The notes under the pieces: generated by a model
Told to the model about the DNA's origin: nothing
The model's database searches: none
The model's input: the letters and a program-made list of their open reading frames with translations, nothing else
Source of the DNA: Spirosoma panaciterrae DSM 21099
Lineage (GTDB): Bacteria > Bacteroidota > Bacteroidia > Cytophagales > Spirosomataceae
Length of the DNA: 64,000 bases
Direction of reading: 5' to 3'
Assembly: GCF_000374025.1 (NCBI RefSeq)
Contig: NZ_KB893189.1
Location: 1 to 64,000, forward strand
In this document: piece after piece, positions 49,796 to 59,505 of the stretch
Position numbering within the stretch: the first letter of the stretch is position 1
Layout of the letters: each line of letters starts with the position of its first letter
Made by a program: the position numbers and the translations under genes

Positions 49796-52063
49796 TTACG
49801 CGTTTTGCTTCATCCGAATGATGTTCAGGGCAGCACCTGCCTTGAACCACTCGATTTGACCTTCGTTGTACGTATGATTGACTTGGAATTCGTCGGTTGT
49901 ACCATCCGCATGATGCAACACGATTTCGAGCGGACGACCTGGTGCAAACTCGGTCAGCCCTTCGATGTCGATTACATCATCTTCCTGAATTTTATCGTAA
50001 TCGGCCGGGTTTGCAAAAGTCAGTGCCAGCATCCCCTGTTTCTTCAGGTTTGTTTCGTGAATCCGGGCAAATGAACGAACCAGAATAGCCCGAACACCCA
50101 GGAAGCGAGGCTCCATAGCTGCATGTTCACGCGATGACCCTTCACCATAGTTTTCATCCCCAACGACGATTGAGCCAATGCCCGCAGCTTTGTAAGCGCG
50201 TTGAACAGCAGGCACTTCGCCATACTCACCCGTCAACTGGTTCTTCACTGAGTTTGTCTTCTCATTGAAGTAGTTTACGGCGCCGATCAGCATGTTGTTC
50301 GAAATATTGTCGAGGTGACCACGGTACTTCAACCATGGACCAGCCATCGAAATGTGGTCGGTGGTACACTTGCCTTTCGCTTTGATCAGCAGTTTCAGCC
50401 CTTTAATGTCGGTACCTTCCCAGGCTGGGAATGGAGCCAGCAATTGCAGACGGTCGGACGTTGGGCTAACAATAACCTGTACGCTAGAGCCATCTTCGGC
50501 TGGAGCCTGATAACCTGCATCATCTACAGCATAGCCTTTTACGGGCTGCTCGATACCGGCAGGCTCGTCCAGTTTTACCTGTTCGCCCGCTTCGTTGGTC
50601 AGCGTATCGGTCATCGGATTGAACGTCAGGTCACCCGCAATGGCAAATGCCGTCACGATTTCGGGCGATGCCACAAAGGCGTGTGTACCGGCGTTTCCAT
50701 CGTTCCGCTTCGCGAAGTTCCGGTTAAAGGAGGTGATGATTGAGTTTTTCCGGGTAGGATCGTCCATATGGCGCGCCCACTGGCCGATACAAGGCCCACA
50801 GGCATTCGCCATCACTACCCCACCAATTTCTTCAAAGGTGTTCAGCAGCCCATCGCGTTCGGCCGTAAAGCGTACCAGTTCAGAACCAGGAGTTACGGTA
50901 AACTCCGCTTTGGTTTTGAGGTTCTTTGCCGTTGCCTGAGCAGCTACCGACGCCGAACGGGTCATGTCTTCGTAGCTGGAGTTGGTGCATGAACCAATCA
51001 GACCCACTTCCAGTTTGGCTGGCCAGTTGTTTTCTTTTACCGCTTTGGCAAAATTCGACAGCGGCCAGGCCAGGTCGGGCGTAAACGGGCCATTGATATG
51101 CGGTTCCAGCTCCGACAGGTTGATTTCGATCAGTTGATCGTAGTACGATGCGGGATCAGCATACACTTCATCATCCGAACGCAGGTGTTGTTTCACACCA
51201 TCAGCGGCTTCAGCGATTTCAGCCCGACTGGTGGCTTTCAGATAGTTGGCCATCTTCTCGTCATAGGCAAAGATCGACGTGGTTGCGCCAATTTCAGCAC
51301 CCATGTTACAGATGGTTCCTTTACCCGTAGCCGACAGGCTCTCAGCGCCTTCGCCGAAATATTCAACAATGCAACCTGTACCACCCTTTACGGTCAGGAT
51401 ACCGGCAACCCGAAGAATAACGTCTTTTGCCGATGCCCAGCCACTCAGTTTACCAGTTAGTTTTACCCCGATCAGTTTAGGCATTTTCAACTCCCAGGCC
51501 AGTCCCGCCATTACGTCGCAGGCATCAGCACCACCCACACCGATAGCGATCATACCCAGACCACCCGCATTGGGCGTGTGCGAATCGGTACCGATCATCA
51601 TACCACCGGGGAACGCGTAGTTCTCAATCACCACCTGGTGAATGATCCCCGCACCGGGTTTCCAGAAACCAATGCCGTACTTATTCGAGATCGACGACAG
51701 GAAGTCGTATACTTCTTTGTTTTTGCTTTTGGCAATATCAAGGTCCTTTTCAGCTCCTACTTCAGCCTGAATCAGGTGATCGCAGTGAACCGTTGAAGGA
51801 ACTGCTACCTTCGGCCGACCTGCCTGCATAAACTGCAACAAGGCCATCTGAGCCGTTGCGTCCTGCATGGCTACGCGGTCGGGCGCAAAATCCACGTAGG
51901 CTTTTCCCCGCTCATACGCCTGGGTGGGCGTACCGGCAAAGAGGTGACTGTATAAAATCTTTTCCGACAGAGTCAGCGGTTTGCCCACTGCCTGCCGGGC
52001 TGCTTCGACGCGTTCACCAAGGTTGGCATATACACGCTGAATCATGTCTAAATCAAAAGCCAT
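49796..52063 (-). CDS. acnA: Aconitate hydratase, mitochondrial-type
   Basis: 755 residues. It isomerises citrate to isocitrate in the TCA cycle with a [4Fe-4S] cluster. Cluster cysteines sit in [11 protein letters not shown] (about 375) and A-C-G-P-C-I-G-Q-W (about 438-446). [12 protein letters not shown] and the swivel-domain pattern [14 protein letters not shown] (about 660) are conserved. The N-terminus ([13 protein letters not shown]) fits the mitochondrial-like bacterial group (TIGR01340). Cytoplasmic; intact. Nothing else in the window belongs to the TCA cycle. Confidence 0.96.
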   Translation of the reverse strand: MAFDLDMIQRVYANLGERVEAARQAVGKPLTLSEKILYSHLFAGTPTQAYERGKAYVDFAPDRVAMQDATAQMALLQFMQAGRPKVAVPSTVHCDHLIQAEVGAEKDLDIAKSKNKEVYDFLSSISNKYGIGFWKPGAGIIHQVVIENYAFPGGMMIGTDSHTPNAGGLGMIAIGVGGADACDVMAGLAWELKMPKLIGVKLTGKLSGWASAKDVILRVAGILTVKGGTGCIVEYFGEGAESLSATGKGTICNMGAEIGATTSIFAYDEKMANYLKATSRAEIAEAADGVKQHLRSDDEVYADPASYYDQLIEINLSELEPHINGPFTPDLAWPLSNFAKAVKENNWPAKLEVGLIGSCTNSSYEDMTRSASVAAQATAKNLKTKAEFTVTPGSELVRFTAERDGLLNTFEEIGGVVMANACGPCIGQWARHMDDPTRKNSIITSFNRNFAKRNDGNAGTHAFVASPEIVTAFAIAGDLTFNPMTDTLTNEAGEQVKLDEPAGIEQPVKGYAVDDAGYQAPAEDGSSVQVIVSPTSDRLQLLAPFPAWEGTDIKGLKLLIKAKGKCTTDHISMAGPWLKYRGHLDNISNNMLIGAVNYFNEKTNSVKNQLTGEYGEVPAVQRAYKAAGIGSIVVGDENYGEGSSREHAAMEPRFLGVRAILVRSFARIHETNLKKQGMLALTFANPADYDKIQEDDVIDIEGLTEFAPGRPLEIVLHHADGTTDEFQVNHTYNEGQIEWFKAGAALNIIRMKQNA

Positions 52064-52330
52064 AGCAAATGAGGATAACAGGTTACTGATAAAAGCTGTT
52101 CTACAAAGACAACCAACGAATTCACAAAATGGATTCCGGTTAGCGTGCCAAAATTAGAAGATTCTGGCACGTTTTGGAAATATTACTTTGGATTACCGCC
52201 TACAAGATGGCAAGAGGGCTCTAAAATGGTATCAATTCTGGCCTTTCGCTCGTTATTTGATCCGGTCCTCACCAATAAATAACCTCTCTCATCTATATTG
52301 GCGACCTATTTCGTTTTTATTTTCTATTGA

Positions 52331-52777
52331 ATGCGGTTCACTTTAATTCCCCTCGCAACCCTTTTGTTGGGAATGAGCTTTTCTTTCGTTGCCTGTGAAG
52401 AAGCCAACCCAACCTTGCCCACCACGTTTACAGCGGTTTTGAACGGAGCCAATGAGAAGCCCAGTCCAACAACCTCCAGGGCTACAGGCACTTTCAAAGC
52501 CATCCTGGATGAAACCACGCGGGTTCTGAGTTATACCATTGCCTATGAAGGTATGAATCCAACCATGGGGCATCTTCACCGGATCGACACAACCCGAACC
52601 GATGGAACGGGTCCGGTCGAGATTCCATTTCCGAGTCTCACTTCCCCCATTGAAGCCAGCACGACGGCCCTGACACCATTGCAGATTTACCGCTTAAAAC
52701 ACGGACAGTTCTATGTGAATCTTCACACAAACCAGTACCCTGCCGGTGAAATCCGTGGAGAGGTTCGAACCAAATAA
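52331..52777 (+). CDS. CHRD-domain lipoprotein, copy 1
   Basis: 148 residues. The signal peptide ends F-S-F-V-A-C-E (Cys22 lipidated). A single CHRD domain follows: F-T-A-V-L-N-G-A-N-E-K-P, A-T-G-T-F-K-A-I-L-D-E, L-S-Y-T-I-A-Y-E-G, G-H-L-H-R, F-Y-V-N-L-H-T-N-Q-Y-P-A-G-E-I-R-G. The CHRD domain, first named in chordin, occurs in many bacterial surface proteins; its role is unknown, but two invariant His (H-L-H and L-H-T) suggest metal binding. The next gene is a paralogue 170 bp downstream. Confidence 0.92.
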   Translation: MRFTLIPLATLLLGMSFSFVACEEANPTLPTTFTAVLNGANEKPSPTTSRATGTFKAILDETTRVLSYTIAYEGMNPTMGHLHRIDTTRTDGTGPVEIPFPSLTSPIEASTTALTPLQIYRLKHGQFYVNLHTNQYPAGEIRGEVRTK

Positions 52778-52947
52778 GTAGATATACCCCGGCATCCGTA
52801 CGGAAAACCACTGGCTCTATTTACCCAGAATTTGCTATGACGAATAGAGAATACCCCTATATTGCGGATTAAAAGCACATTAACTCACCAATCGTAGATC
52901 AGATAGCGGAATTCTTTTGCGCTGCTGACGATAAGCTACTAACTCCT

Positions 52948-53409
52948 ATGAAATTTGCAAACATCACGCTCGTATTTGCCGCCGTTCTTGCCTTTGGCTT
53001 AATTGCCTGCGGTAACGATGAGAATCCAACGATTTCATCGACCAAAACAACGTTAACCGCAAGCCTGAATGGGGCAAGTGAAAAGCCTAGCTCGACCAGT
53101 TCGGCGGCTACTGGTACATTTACCGGCGTTGTCGATGAAACTACGCGGGTACTAAGCTACACGGTGACCTACACCGGCCCATTCACTTCGTCGTTAACGG
53201 CCGGTCACCTGCATCGCGTTACAAACACTACAGCCTTGACCGGAGGGGTTGAAATCCCGTTCACCAGTCTGGTGTCACCCATTACAGGCACCTTCCAACT
53301 GGCCAACCAAAACCGGGTCGATAGCTTAAAAAATGGCTTTTATTACGCGAACCTGCATACGGCTCAATATCCGGGCGGTGAGATTCGTGGAGATATCAAA
53401 AAGAAATAA
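52948..53409 (+). CDS. CHRD-domain lipoprotein, copy 2
   Basis: 153 residues. Lipobox F-G-L-I-A-C-G (Cys21). CHRD motifs match copy 1 almost one for one: L-N-G-A-S-E-K-P, A-T-G-T-F-T-G-V-V-D-E-T-T-R-V-L-S-Y-T-V, A-G-H-L-H-R, I-P-F-T-S-L-V-S-P-I, and Y-Y-A-N-L-H-T-A-Q-Y-P-G-G-E-I-R-G. The pair is a tandem duplication, now diverged. A bidirectional terminator follows. Confidence 0.92.
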   Translation: MKFANITLVFAAVLAFGLIACGNDENPTISSTKTTLTASLNGASEKPSSTSSAATGTFTGVVDETTRVLSYTVTYTGPFTSSLTAGHLHRVTNTTALTGGVEIPFTSLVSPITGTFQLANQNRVDSLKNGFYYANLHTAQYPGGEIRGDIKKK

Positions 53410-53435
53410 TTCATTAACTTACACTATGGGCGTAA

Positions 53436-53470
53436 AAAAGGCCAGTCTGCGGTTGCAGCACTGGCCTTTT
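53436..53470. terminator. Bidirectional intrinsic terminator
   Basis: AAAAGGCCAGT (53436-53446) pairs with ACTGGCCTTTT (53460-53470) around a 13-base loop, with an A-run on one side and a T-run on the other. It serves the convergent CHRD and hsp20 genes. Confidence 0.9.
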
Positions 53471-53493
53471 GTTTGAATTGAAGAGCCCGCTGA

Positions 53494-53967
53494 TTACGCT
53501 ACCGTAATCGTTTGAGCCGGTTGATTGGTTTCAGGATTCTTGGGTAGAACCACTTTCAGGACACCATCAGCATAGGTGGCCGAAATACGCTCCGTCAACA
53601 CTTTATTGTTTAGCTGAAAAGCACGTTCGAACGAACGGTGTCCATACTCCTGATAGGTGTATTTTGTCTGATTTTCCGCCGATTCCGCTGGTTCTGTACC
53701 TTCATACGATATCGTCAATACATCGTTCTTTATGGCCAGTTTGATGTTCTCTTTGGCAAGAGCCGGTGCAAACAGGAAGATGGTATAGTCGGTATCGGTT
53801 TCTTCGATATTGACAGGTACTTGCTGGAACCAGCCGCCATGACGGCCTCCCCAGAAACCGCCAGCCTTGCCGCGTCCCCAGGGGCCGCCAAATCGGCCGC
53901 GTCCAAATCCGCCCCACTGACCGCAATTTCCTTTATGTCCTCCTTCGAATGCTTGTTTGTTATACAT
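53494..53967 (-). CDS. hsp20: Small heat-shock protein (Hsp20/alpha-crystallin), Gly/Trp-rich head
   Basis: 157 residues. The alpha-crystallin domain runs from about residue 50 to 145 (V-P-V-N-I-E-E-T-D-T-D-Y-T-I-F-L-F-A-P). It includes F-E-R-A-F-Q-L-N-N-K-V and the strong closing motif A-T-Y-A-D-G-V-L-K-V-V-L-P-K. The N-terminal 45 residues are unusual, built of Gly, Trp, Arg and Phe in short GGF, GPW and GGRHGGW units, quite unlike the hydrophobic helical arm of most family members. ATP-independent holdase by family. Lies just downstream of a small membrane protein gene on the same strand. Confidence 0.92.
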   Translation of the reverse strand: MYNKQAFEGGHKGNCGQWGGFGRGRFGGPWGRGKAGGFWGGRHGGWFQQVPVNIEETDTDYTIFLFAPALAKENIKLAIKNDVLTISYEGTEPAESAENQTKYTYQEYGHRSFERAFQLNNKVLTERISATYADGVLKVVLPKNPETNQPAQTITVA

Positions 53968-54024
53968 GGTTGTGTGTTTTTTTATTTGTGTTTACTGATT
54001 TTACGATTGTTTTATGGCAACAGT

Positions 54025-54288
54025 TTAGCCAATTGGAATAACCCGGCTATAGGCAGGGGAAACGACGTTTGACCGATAGGCCGGGTCGTCGATAGAAATG
54101 ATGGTTGCCGATTGCCAATGCCCTCGGTTCAGGGGGCCAAACGCCCGACCAGCTAATCGAGGACCGACGAAGCGAGCCAGTAGAAAAAGCCCAGCCCCTA
54201 CCAGCAGGACTTTCAAAATGAGGGTTAGCAGAAACAGGGCTAACCCGACAGCCAGTGCGACACCGGCTATTCTCCAGATGATGTTCAT
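54025..54288 (-). CDS. Small membrane protein, unknown
   Basis: 87 residues. Residues 1-45 are one or two adjacent membrane helices (I-A-G-V-A-L-A-V-G-L-A-L-F, then L-L-V-G-A-G-L-F-L-L-A). The remaining half is polar and basic (R-L-A-G-R-A-F-G-P-L-N-R-G-H-W). No family recognised. It lies 57 bp upstream of hsp20 on the same strand. A promoter (54465-54496) precedes it, so a shared stress transcript is possible. Confidence 0.65.
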   Translation of the reverse strand: MNIIWRIAGVALAVGLALFLLTLILKVLLVGAGLFLLARFVGPRLAGRAFGPLNRGHWQSATIISIDDPAYRSNVVSPAYSRVIPIG

Positions 54289-54464
54289 GTTGTTTATGGT
54301 TTAATACGTGCTAAAAGTCCAGCTTAGAAGAAGAGTGGTAATTACCAATCAGGACGCGTCGTTTCACTAATCTGCTTCCAATTCAGGTGCTTTGATAGGG
54401 ATGACGGAGAGGGATTTGTTTTTACTTTAACCGATCGTAAAAATTTTTCAAAAAATTAGTTAAC

Positions 54465-54496
54465 CAAATTTATAATTCGAACAGAATCTATTACAA
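54465..54496 (-). promoter_or_regulatory. Promoter upstream of the small membrane/hsp20 pair
   Basis: On the minus strand TTG at 54496-54494, 21 bp, TAAATTTG at 54472-54465. It would give a leader of about 170 bases ahead of the 54288 start. The region 54289-54639 holds no gene, only this promoter and the hairpin at 54579-54610. Confidence 0.5.
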
Positions 54497-54578
54497 TCAA
54501 TTGATATACAATTAGTTATACATAAAAGTCACCACAGATTATTTTTCAAAAAATTCAGTGATCGTTTATAAAATGAGA

Positions 54579-54610
54579 CACCTCCAGAGGTAACGCTACA
54601 TCTGGAGGTG
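54579..54610 (-). terminator. Hairpin downstream of the CotH gene
   Basis: CACCTCCAGA (54579-54588) pairs with TCTGGAGGTG (54601-54610) around a 12-base loop, 29 bp past the stop of the CotH-type gene. No long T-run on the minus side. Confidence 0.75.
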
Positions 54611-54639
54611 CATAAAAAGAGTTTGAAATCGATCTTTTA

Positions 54640-57600
54640 TCAGGGATTTTGGAGATAGACAGAGGCAGTGCTGTTTACATACTGTAGCTGCCCTGTAGGC
54701 TCAAACCGAATGCTTCGGGCCATCGCATTGTTTGCCGAAACAGTAACCATATGCCCATCCCGAATAACTACATCATCGCAAACACTCGGCACCCGCCCAC
54801 AACTCCAGGTAGTAGCTGTATTCCAGCTTCCCGATGATGTACTCTGGCAAGCGCCCCGACTGATGATAATATCATCGATTCGTAACTGGTCCCGTGCCCC
54901 TGAAACCCCTACCCCTGTATAGTAGTACTGCCACAACAGCTGGATATACGGTTTATTGAGTAAGGTAGCTGGTAAGGCAACAGGGCCAATTACCTGACTA
55001 TGTCCCGGCAAACTATTGCGCACATATTCGACAGGATTATTGGATGCATCCAGCAGATCGGTAAATGGTCCAGAGTTCCCAATTCGATAGCGGAGCCGAA
55101 TGTTATAACGTCTTGGATTGGCTGTAACAGTTCCGCCCGTCCATTGCACCGAGGCTTCAGTCAGATTCGTAGTGCGAAGTGCAAGCACTACCCCTCCCAA
55201 AGCCGTCGAAACATAGCCGGTTGGTGCACTACCCGTATTGATTAACGCAATTCCATCCGTACCTAATCCATTGATCCGGGTAGCACTGGTCAGGTTATAA
55301 GCCCCTTTCACCGTATCGGCCAGCGCATAGGTTGCCGATAAGGTAGGGTCTGCCTGATTCATGCTGACGAAGTGCATATTGGGTGGGTAGGTACCCGAAG
55401 GCGTTGTGGTCGAAAACTGGTCAAACCGATACTCGCATGCACTCAATGTATAAGCCGAAGGCTTACCAATAAAGGAATTATCTTCATCAAAAAGGGCTGT
55501 CAAAGTCCGATTGGCAGTTGGGTTGAAAGAATAGGCCGTATCGGTCGAAATGGTGGCTCCATTTTCCTGCCAGGCAACAAATCGGTAACCTACCAGCGGT
55601 TTAGCCACTACCCGAACCGTATTACCCTGAAAATATACCCCTGTCCAGGGATATGGATTGGCCGAAACGCCCGGAGTCGATGACAGAATATCGATCGTAT
55701 TGATTTTTACATATCCCTGCGAAGCATCTGAAACTGCCAGGGTAATATTCCGGTTTGCAGTCAGGCTAAATCGAGCACGCAGGTGATCGCGCACTGCAGA
55801 CGGACGCTGTTGCAGAAAGGTACGCACAATATTGACATTGTTGAGCCATTTGGTAACCGAGTTTCCTGTCTTCCAGCGGTTGAAATGCTCATCCATATAA
55901 GGCTGGTGAGCCTGCTGAAATGAATCGAGCAACGCAACACCCCGGCTGGTTATAAATGTGGTATTGAGCAGGTCGGCAAATCGATTGATAAAGTACGATT
56001 TATAGCTACTCACCTCCAGCAATCGACGCAAAAAGCGGGTGTATTCGGTAACCGACGCATCATAACCGGCCGTCGAGGTTGCCCGATCCAGGGAGTTGGA
56101 CGTATAGGAATTTCCGGCCCCCATTGTCCAATCCATATCATTCATCATCCAGCGAAACCGGCCGTCTTGTCCTTTAGGGGCATTGGCCAGGTATTGGCTG
56201 GTCCGTTTTCGCCAAAGTTGCTGGTTGTTGTACGGCCAGTCGAAGTTACCCGAATAAATTTCTGTGATCTGGTAGTCCGAAAAGCTTTCGACATCCATAA
56301 GGGTAGTTACATAATTGTAGTCGATGGTGGGCGTCCCAACAAAATAGTCTTTCATGGCGTAAAACTTCACCAGATCACCATCATCGGCAACATAAGCACC
56401 ATAATCGAATTTGATGACATCGACACTGTCAGCATCTACTTTATAATTGCGATTTATATAGTATTTATCATACCGCTCCATCAAGGTATGCACACCCCAA
56501 TACTCACCATTCATCAAAACTACGCTTAGGCGATTGGATTGCGTCTCGAACGGAAGATGCCGTACCATGGTTTGCACAAACGCATCGATCAGGGTCGTGT
56601 TATCCCAGTCATTACCACCATTTCGAAGCAACAGCCGGTTATAAAACTGGTTGATCGGCCGATTTGCGAAAAAGGGGTAGCTGAAATCACTATCGCCGTA
56701 TAGCCGTAGTGCCTTACGCGGGACAGACCGCGAGCAGCCCCCATTGATGGACATATCGATCTGTTGATTCAGGATCGAACTCCCGTTGATAAAAAACTGG
56801 GCATTGGCCGATCGCTCCCAGTTGTCCCCTTTTAAGGTAAAATTACCGGGCGAACAGAAGATCGTTTCGGCCGTTGGGTTGCCCGATCGCCAGCCATCAA
56901 ATGTGGCTCCTGCCGTATATATTCCTGAATTGTAGTCGAACAACGAACGCTCATTCGTAGCGATCGACACAACCGGCAGATTTCCAAACCGACTGGTTGG
57001 CGCAATCAAATAGGTTTCGGTGACAATATCACTCATCAACGAATTGGGCTTGTAGGCCACGGCCCGCACGACTGTCCCTTTAAAGATGGGGGATGTAGGT
57101 ACATAATACGGAGACGAATTGAAAGTCGACGATTTTAGCGATACGTCGTTTGGGGCGCTACTTCGATCAGTAATCGTCAAGGGAGCCGTATACGTATACG
57201 ACTGATAACTATCCGTCAGTAAAGAACCATATCCTTGGCCGGGTATTTCGGGGTAGTTGTTTTTATACTGAAACGTATTAGGACCTGGGCTGAAAGGGTC
57301 CGGCTCTGAACCATCCAGCGTATAATAAATGGTAGCTGTGGGATCAGGCGATGTAATGGTGAGGCTAAAACCCGCCGTATAAAAGCCGCCAACCTGGGAG
57401 AACGTAGGGGCACTTACGATTTCCGCATAGCCAGTTTTTGAATTATTACTGGCGCCAGGGCTCGTATTATTGACCGAGTTGGTGCGTTGAAAATAAAACC
57501 AGTTTGCGGTACCATCGGGTTGACGTCCCCACGAAACATCGGTACGTTGCGCCCCAAATATAACCTGATCGACTAACGAGGTTCCATCAGGCCGTACCAG

Positions 57601-57963
57601 ACTAATCATCTCGCCATCGGCCGAAAGCTTAAACCCAACGTGCAGTGCCCCACGAGTAGGCATATCGCTGGCCCACAACAGGAGAAAACCATTCGCCGGA
57701 ATTATGGTCTGGGATGACCCCGTTGGTAGCTTATATTTTGTAAGCGTAGCATTATCGGAAACATAATAACCGGCAATATCAACGGGCGTAGCATTGGGAT
57801 TATAAATCTCAAACCAGTCTTCATACGAACCCGAGCCATCCGCAATGGTTCGGGAATTAGACGCCATAAGCTCGTTGATATAAAGCTGTTGGGCCTTACT
57901 GCTCAGGCTCATTACTGCCAAAAACGTAAGCAGCAAGCTGGTGTAGAGGCTTTTAGCGTTCAT
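54640..57963 (-). CDS. Giant secreted CotH-type kinase-like protein with LTD and repeat domains
   Basis: 1107 residues. A signal peptide (1-25) is followed by a lamin-tail domain (about 27-150; Y-I-N-E-L-M-A-S-N-S, E-D-W-F-E-I-Y-N-P-N), then a chitobiase-C-terminal-like unit (Y-Y-T-L-D-G-S-E-P-D-P, about 212-222). The CotH domain (about 340-700) contains K-A-L-R-L-Y-G, L-L-R-N-G-G-N-D-W-D, G-E-Y-W-G-V-H-T-L-M-E-R-Y-D and the D-x-D motif in W-M-M-N-D-M-D-W-T-M-G. A bacterial-repeat-like unit follows (Y-R-F-V-A-W-Q-E-N-G) and finally a beta segment with W-N-T-A-T-T-W-S-C-G-R-V-P. CotH proteins phosphorylate secreted proteins in spore formers; here the partner is unknown. No T9SS tail is visible at the end. 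Confidence 0.88.
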   Translation of the reverse strand: MNAKSLYTSLLLTFLAVMSLSSKAQQLYINELMASNSRTIADGSGSYEDWFEIYNPNATPVDIAGYYVSDNATLTKYKLPTGSSQTIIPANGFLLLWASDMPTRGALHVGFKLSADGEMISLVRPDGTSLVDQVIFGAQRTDVSWGRQPDGTANWFYFQRTNSVNNTSPGASNNSKTGYAEIVSAPTFSQVGGFYTAGFSLTITSPDPTATIYYTLDGSEPDPFSPGPNTFQYKNNYPEIPGQGYGSLLTDSYQSYTYTAPLTITDRSSAPNDVSLKSSTFNSSPYYVPTSPIFKGTVVRAVAYKPNSLMSDIVTETYLIAPTSRFGNLPVVSIATNERSLFDYNSGIYTAGATFDGWRSGNPTAETIFCSPGNFTLKGDNWERSANAQFFINGSSILNQQIDMSINGGCSRSVPRKALRLYGDSDFSYPFFANRPINQFYNRLLLRNGGNDWDNTTLIDAFVQTMVRHLPFETQSNRLSVVLMNGEYWGVHTLMERYDKYYINRNYKVDADSVDVIKFDYGAYVADDGDLVKFYAMKDYFVGTPTIDYNYVTTLMDVESFSDYQITEIYSGNFDWPYNNQQLWRKRTSQYLANAPKGQDGRFRWMMNDMDWTMGAGNSYTSNSLDRATSTAGYDASVTEYTRFLRRLLEVSSYKSYFINRFADLLNTTFITSRGVALLDSFQQAHQPYMDEHFNRWKTGNSVTKWLNNVNIVRTFLQQRPSAVRDHLRARFSLTANRNITLAVSDASQGYVKINTIDILSSTPGVSANPYPWTGVYFQGNTVRVVAKPLVGYRFVAWQENGATISTDTAYSFNPTANRTLTALFDEDNSFIGKPSAYTLSACEYRFDQFSTTTPSGTYPPNMHFVSMNQADPTLSATYALADTVKGAYNLTSATRINGLGTDGIALINTGSAPTGYVSTALGGVVLALRTTNLTEASVQWTGGTVTANPRRYNIRLRYRIGNSGPFTDLLDASNNPVEYVRNSLPGHSQVIGPVALPATLLNKPYIQLLWQYYYTGVGVSGARDQLRIDDIIISRGACQSTSSGSWNTATTWSCGRVPSVCDDVVIRDGHMVTVSANNAMARSIRFEPTGQLQYVNSTASVYLQNP

Positions 57964-58122
57964 GGCGGAAAATGTTTTTCATTTTTAATTGATTTTACAG
58001 GATAAACCAATTAAAAATGCAGCAAAATCGACGCCAATCTGATTATTTCGGGATTATAAATAACCTCAAATCCCGGAAACAGTAACTTTCACTTTTCCCA
58101 TAATAAGCCCTAAAACCGTATA

Positions 58123-59355
58123 TCAACCCACAATTTTCAGGATAGTCTGGTATAAAACTTCGCTTCCTAAAGCCAGATCTTCATAGGATGCATATTCCAG
58201 CGGGTTATGGCTGATCCCATCTTTACATCGCACAAAGATCATTCCAAAATCACAAGCCTCCGACATGACCAGCGCATCATGGAACGGGCCGCTTACTAGT
58301 TCTGGCGCATCCAGATCTAGCTCCTCACAACTCGCCCGAATGGTATCCTTAATCCAGCCAGCGCAATAGCTTGATTTGATGTCGGTATCGACGGTGAGTT
58401 CGTAGCTAAGTCCATGCGTTTGCGTAATCTCGTCAATGGCATTTTTCAATTGCTGTTCGCAGTTCTTCCGGCGCACCATATCGATATCGCGAAACTCCAT
58501 TGTCATGCTGACAGCTTCGGGTATTATATTTCGTGAGGACGGAAAAACGTTTAGGGTGCCGACCGTTCCTACAGTTGGGGCAGGCGTAAACTGCGAAGCA
58601 ATTTCATTGACGGCTATCACGACTTTAGCCGCTCCTAACAAGGCATCTTTCCTCAGAGGCATAGGCACTGACCCAGCGTGCCCTGCCATTCCTTTTAGCT
58701 TCAAACTGAGCAATAAAGGCCCGGCTATTCCACTGACTATACCAATTGGCTTGTTGGTTTTGTCCAGAATTGGCCCCTGCTCAATGTGCAGTTCAATAAA
58801 ACACCGGATGCTACCGGGGGCATATTCATCCTCTTTAAACTTGGTAATATCACAGCCAAAGTCGATCAGCGCTTGCTCACGAGTGATTCCATCTTTATCG
58901 GTGCGCTGCAACTCCCCTTCCTCCAGTTTACCCAGAATTCCTCTCGACCCGAATAGCCCCTTATTGAACCGCCAGCTTTCTTCATCGGCAAAAGCAATCA
59001 CATCGATACTGGCTTCGGGAACAATTCCTTTTTCGGCTATGGTACAAACGGCTTCAATGGCACACAGGACTCCGGCAATCCCATCAAAACGACCACCATA
59101 CGGCTGGGTATCAAGATGGGAACCGGTCATTAAGATGGGAGCATCCGGATTTTTGCCCATTAATCGACCAATCAGGTTTCCAAAGCTATCGATGCGCACG
59201 GTTAAGCCAGCCAACTCCATCCAGCCTCTGGCGTGCTCAAACATTTTTTTTTCCAGGTTAGAATGCGCAGGTCGGCACATGCCCGTCTCCCCTATTTTCC
59301 CTAGTTCACTCGATACCTCAAAGAAATGCTGTAAACGTGCCGCGTTGATGTTCAT
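58123..59355 (-). CDS. M20 amidohydrolase, probable ureidoglycolate amidohydrolase
   Basis: 410 residues, hydantoinase/carbamoylase branch of M20. Metal ligands appear in T-G-S-H-L-D-T-Q-P-Y-G-G-R-F-D-G, F-A-D-E-E-S-W-R-F, H-I-E-Q-G-P-I-L and D-G-I-S-H-N-P-L-E. The stretch D-T-Q-P-Y-G-G-R-F-D-G-I-A-G-V-L-C-A-I-E-A is closer to plant ureidoglycolate amidohydrolase (P-Y-S-G-K-Y-D-G-V-V-G-V-L-G-A-I-E) than to allantoate amidohydrolases (D-T-V-V-N-x-G). It would release ammonia and CO2 from ureidoglycolate, giving glyoxylate. It is the last gene of the ureide set, 150 bp after the HIU hydrolase. Substrate inferred from this motif and context; it could also be a carbamoylase. Confidence 0.8.
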   Translation of the reverse strand: MNINAARLQHFFEVSSELGKIGETGMCRPAHSNLEKKMFEHARGWMELAGLTVRIDSFGNLIGRLMGKNPDAPILMTGSHLDTQPYGGRFDGIAGVLCAIEAVCTIAEKGIVPEASIDVIAFADEESWRFNKGLFGSRGILGKLEEGELQRTDKDGITREQALIDFGCDITKFKEDEYAPGSIRCFIELHIEQGPILDKTNKPIGIVSGIAGPLLLSLKLKGMAGHAGSVPMPLRKDALLGAAKVVIAVNEIASQFTPAPTVGTVGTLNVFPSSRNIIPEAVSMTMEFRDIDMVRRKNCEQQLKNAIDEITQTHGLSYELTVDTDIKSSYCAGWIKDTIRASCEELDLDAPELVSGPFHDALVMSEACDFGMIFVRCKDGISHNPLEYASYEDLALGSEVLYQTILKIVG

Positions 59356-59505
59356 TCAGAAATACAGTTTAGTCTTTAATTGACAGTTAGGTTCGCCTTT
59401 GTGACCTTATATCGGACAGCCATTACTAACTACTAGATATGGCTGACGATATCGATCGACAAGGCCCCTGAATAAGTATACATGACGCCTACCGAAAGCC
59501 CCAAT

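Noticed and set aside
58436-59383. Plus-strand frame of 315 codons
   Set aside because: It lies antisense to the M20 amidohydrolase at 58123-59355, which has every expected metal motif. The plus frame is Ser/Pro/Ile rich and resembles no family; it is a codon-bias shadow.
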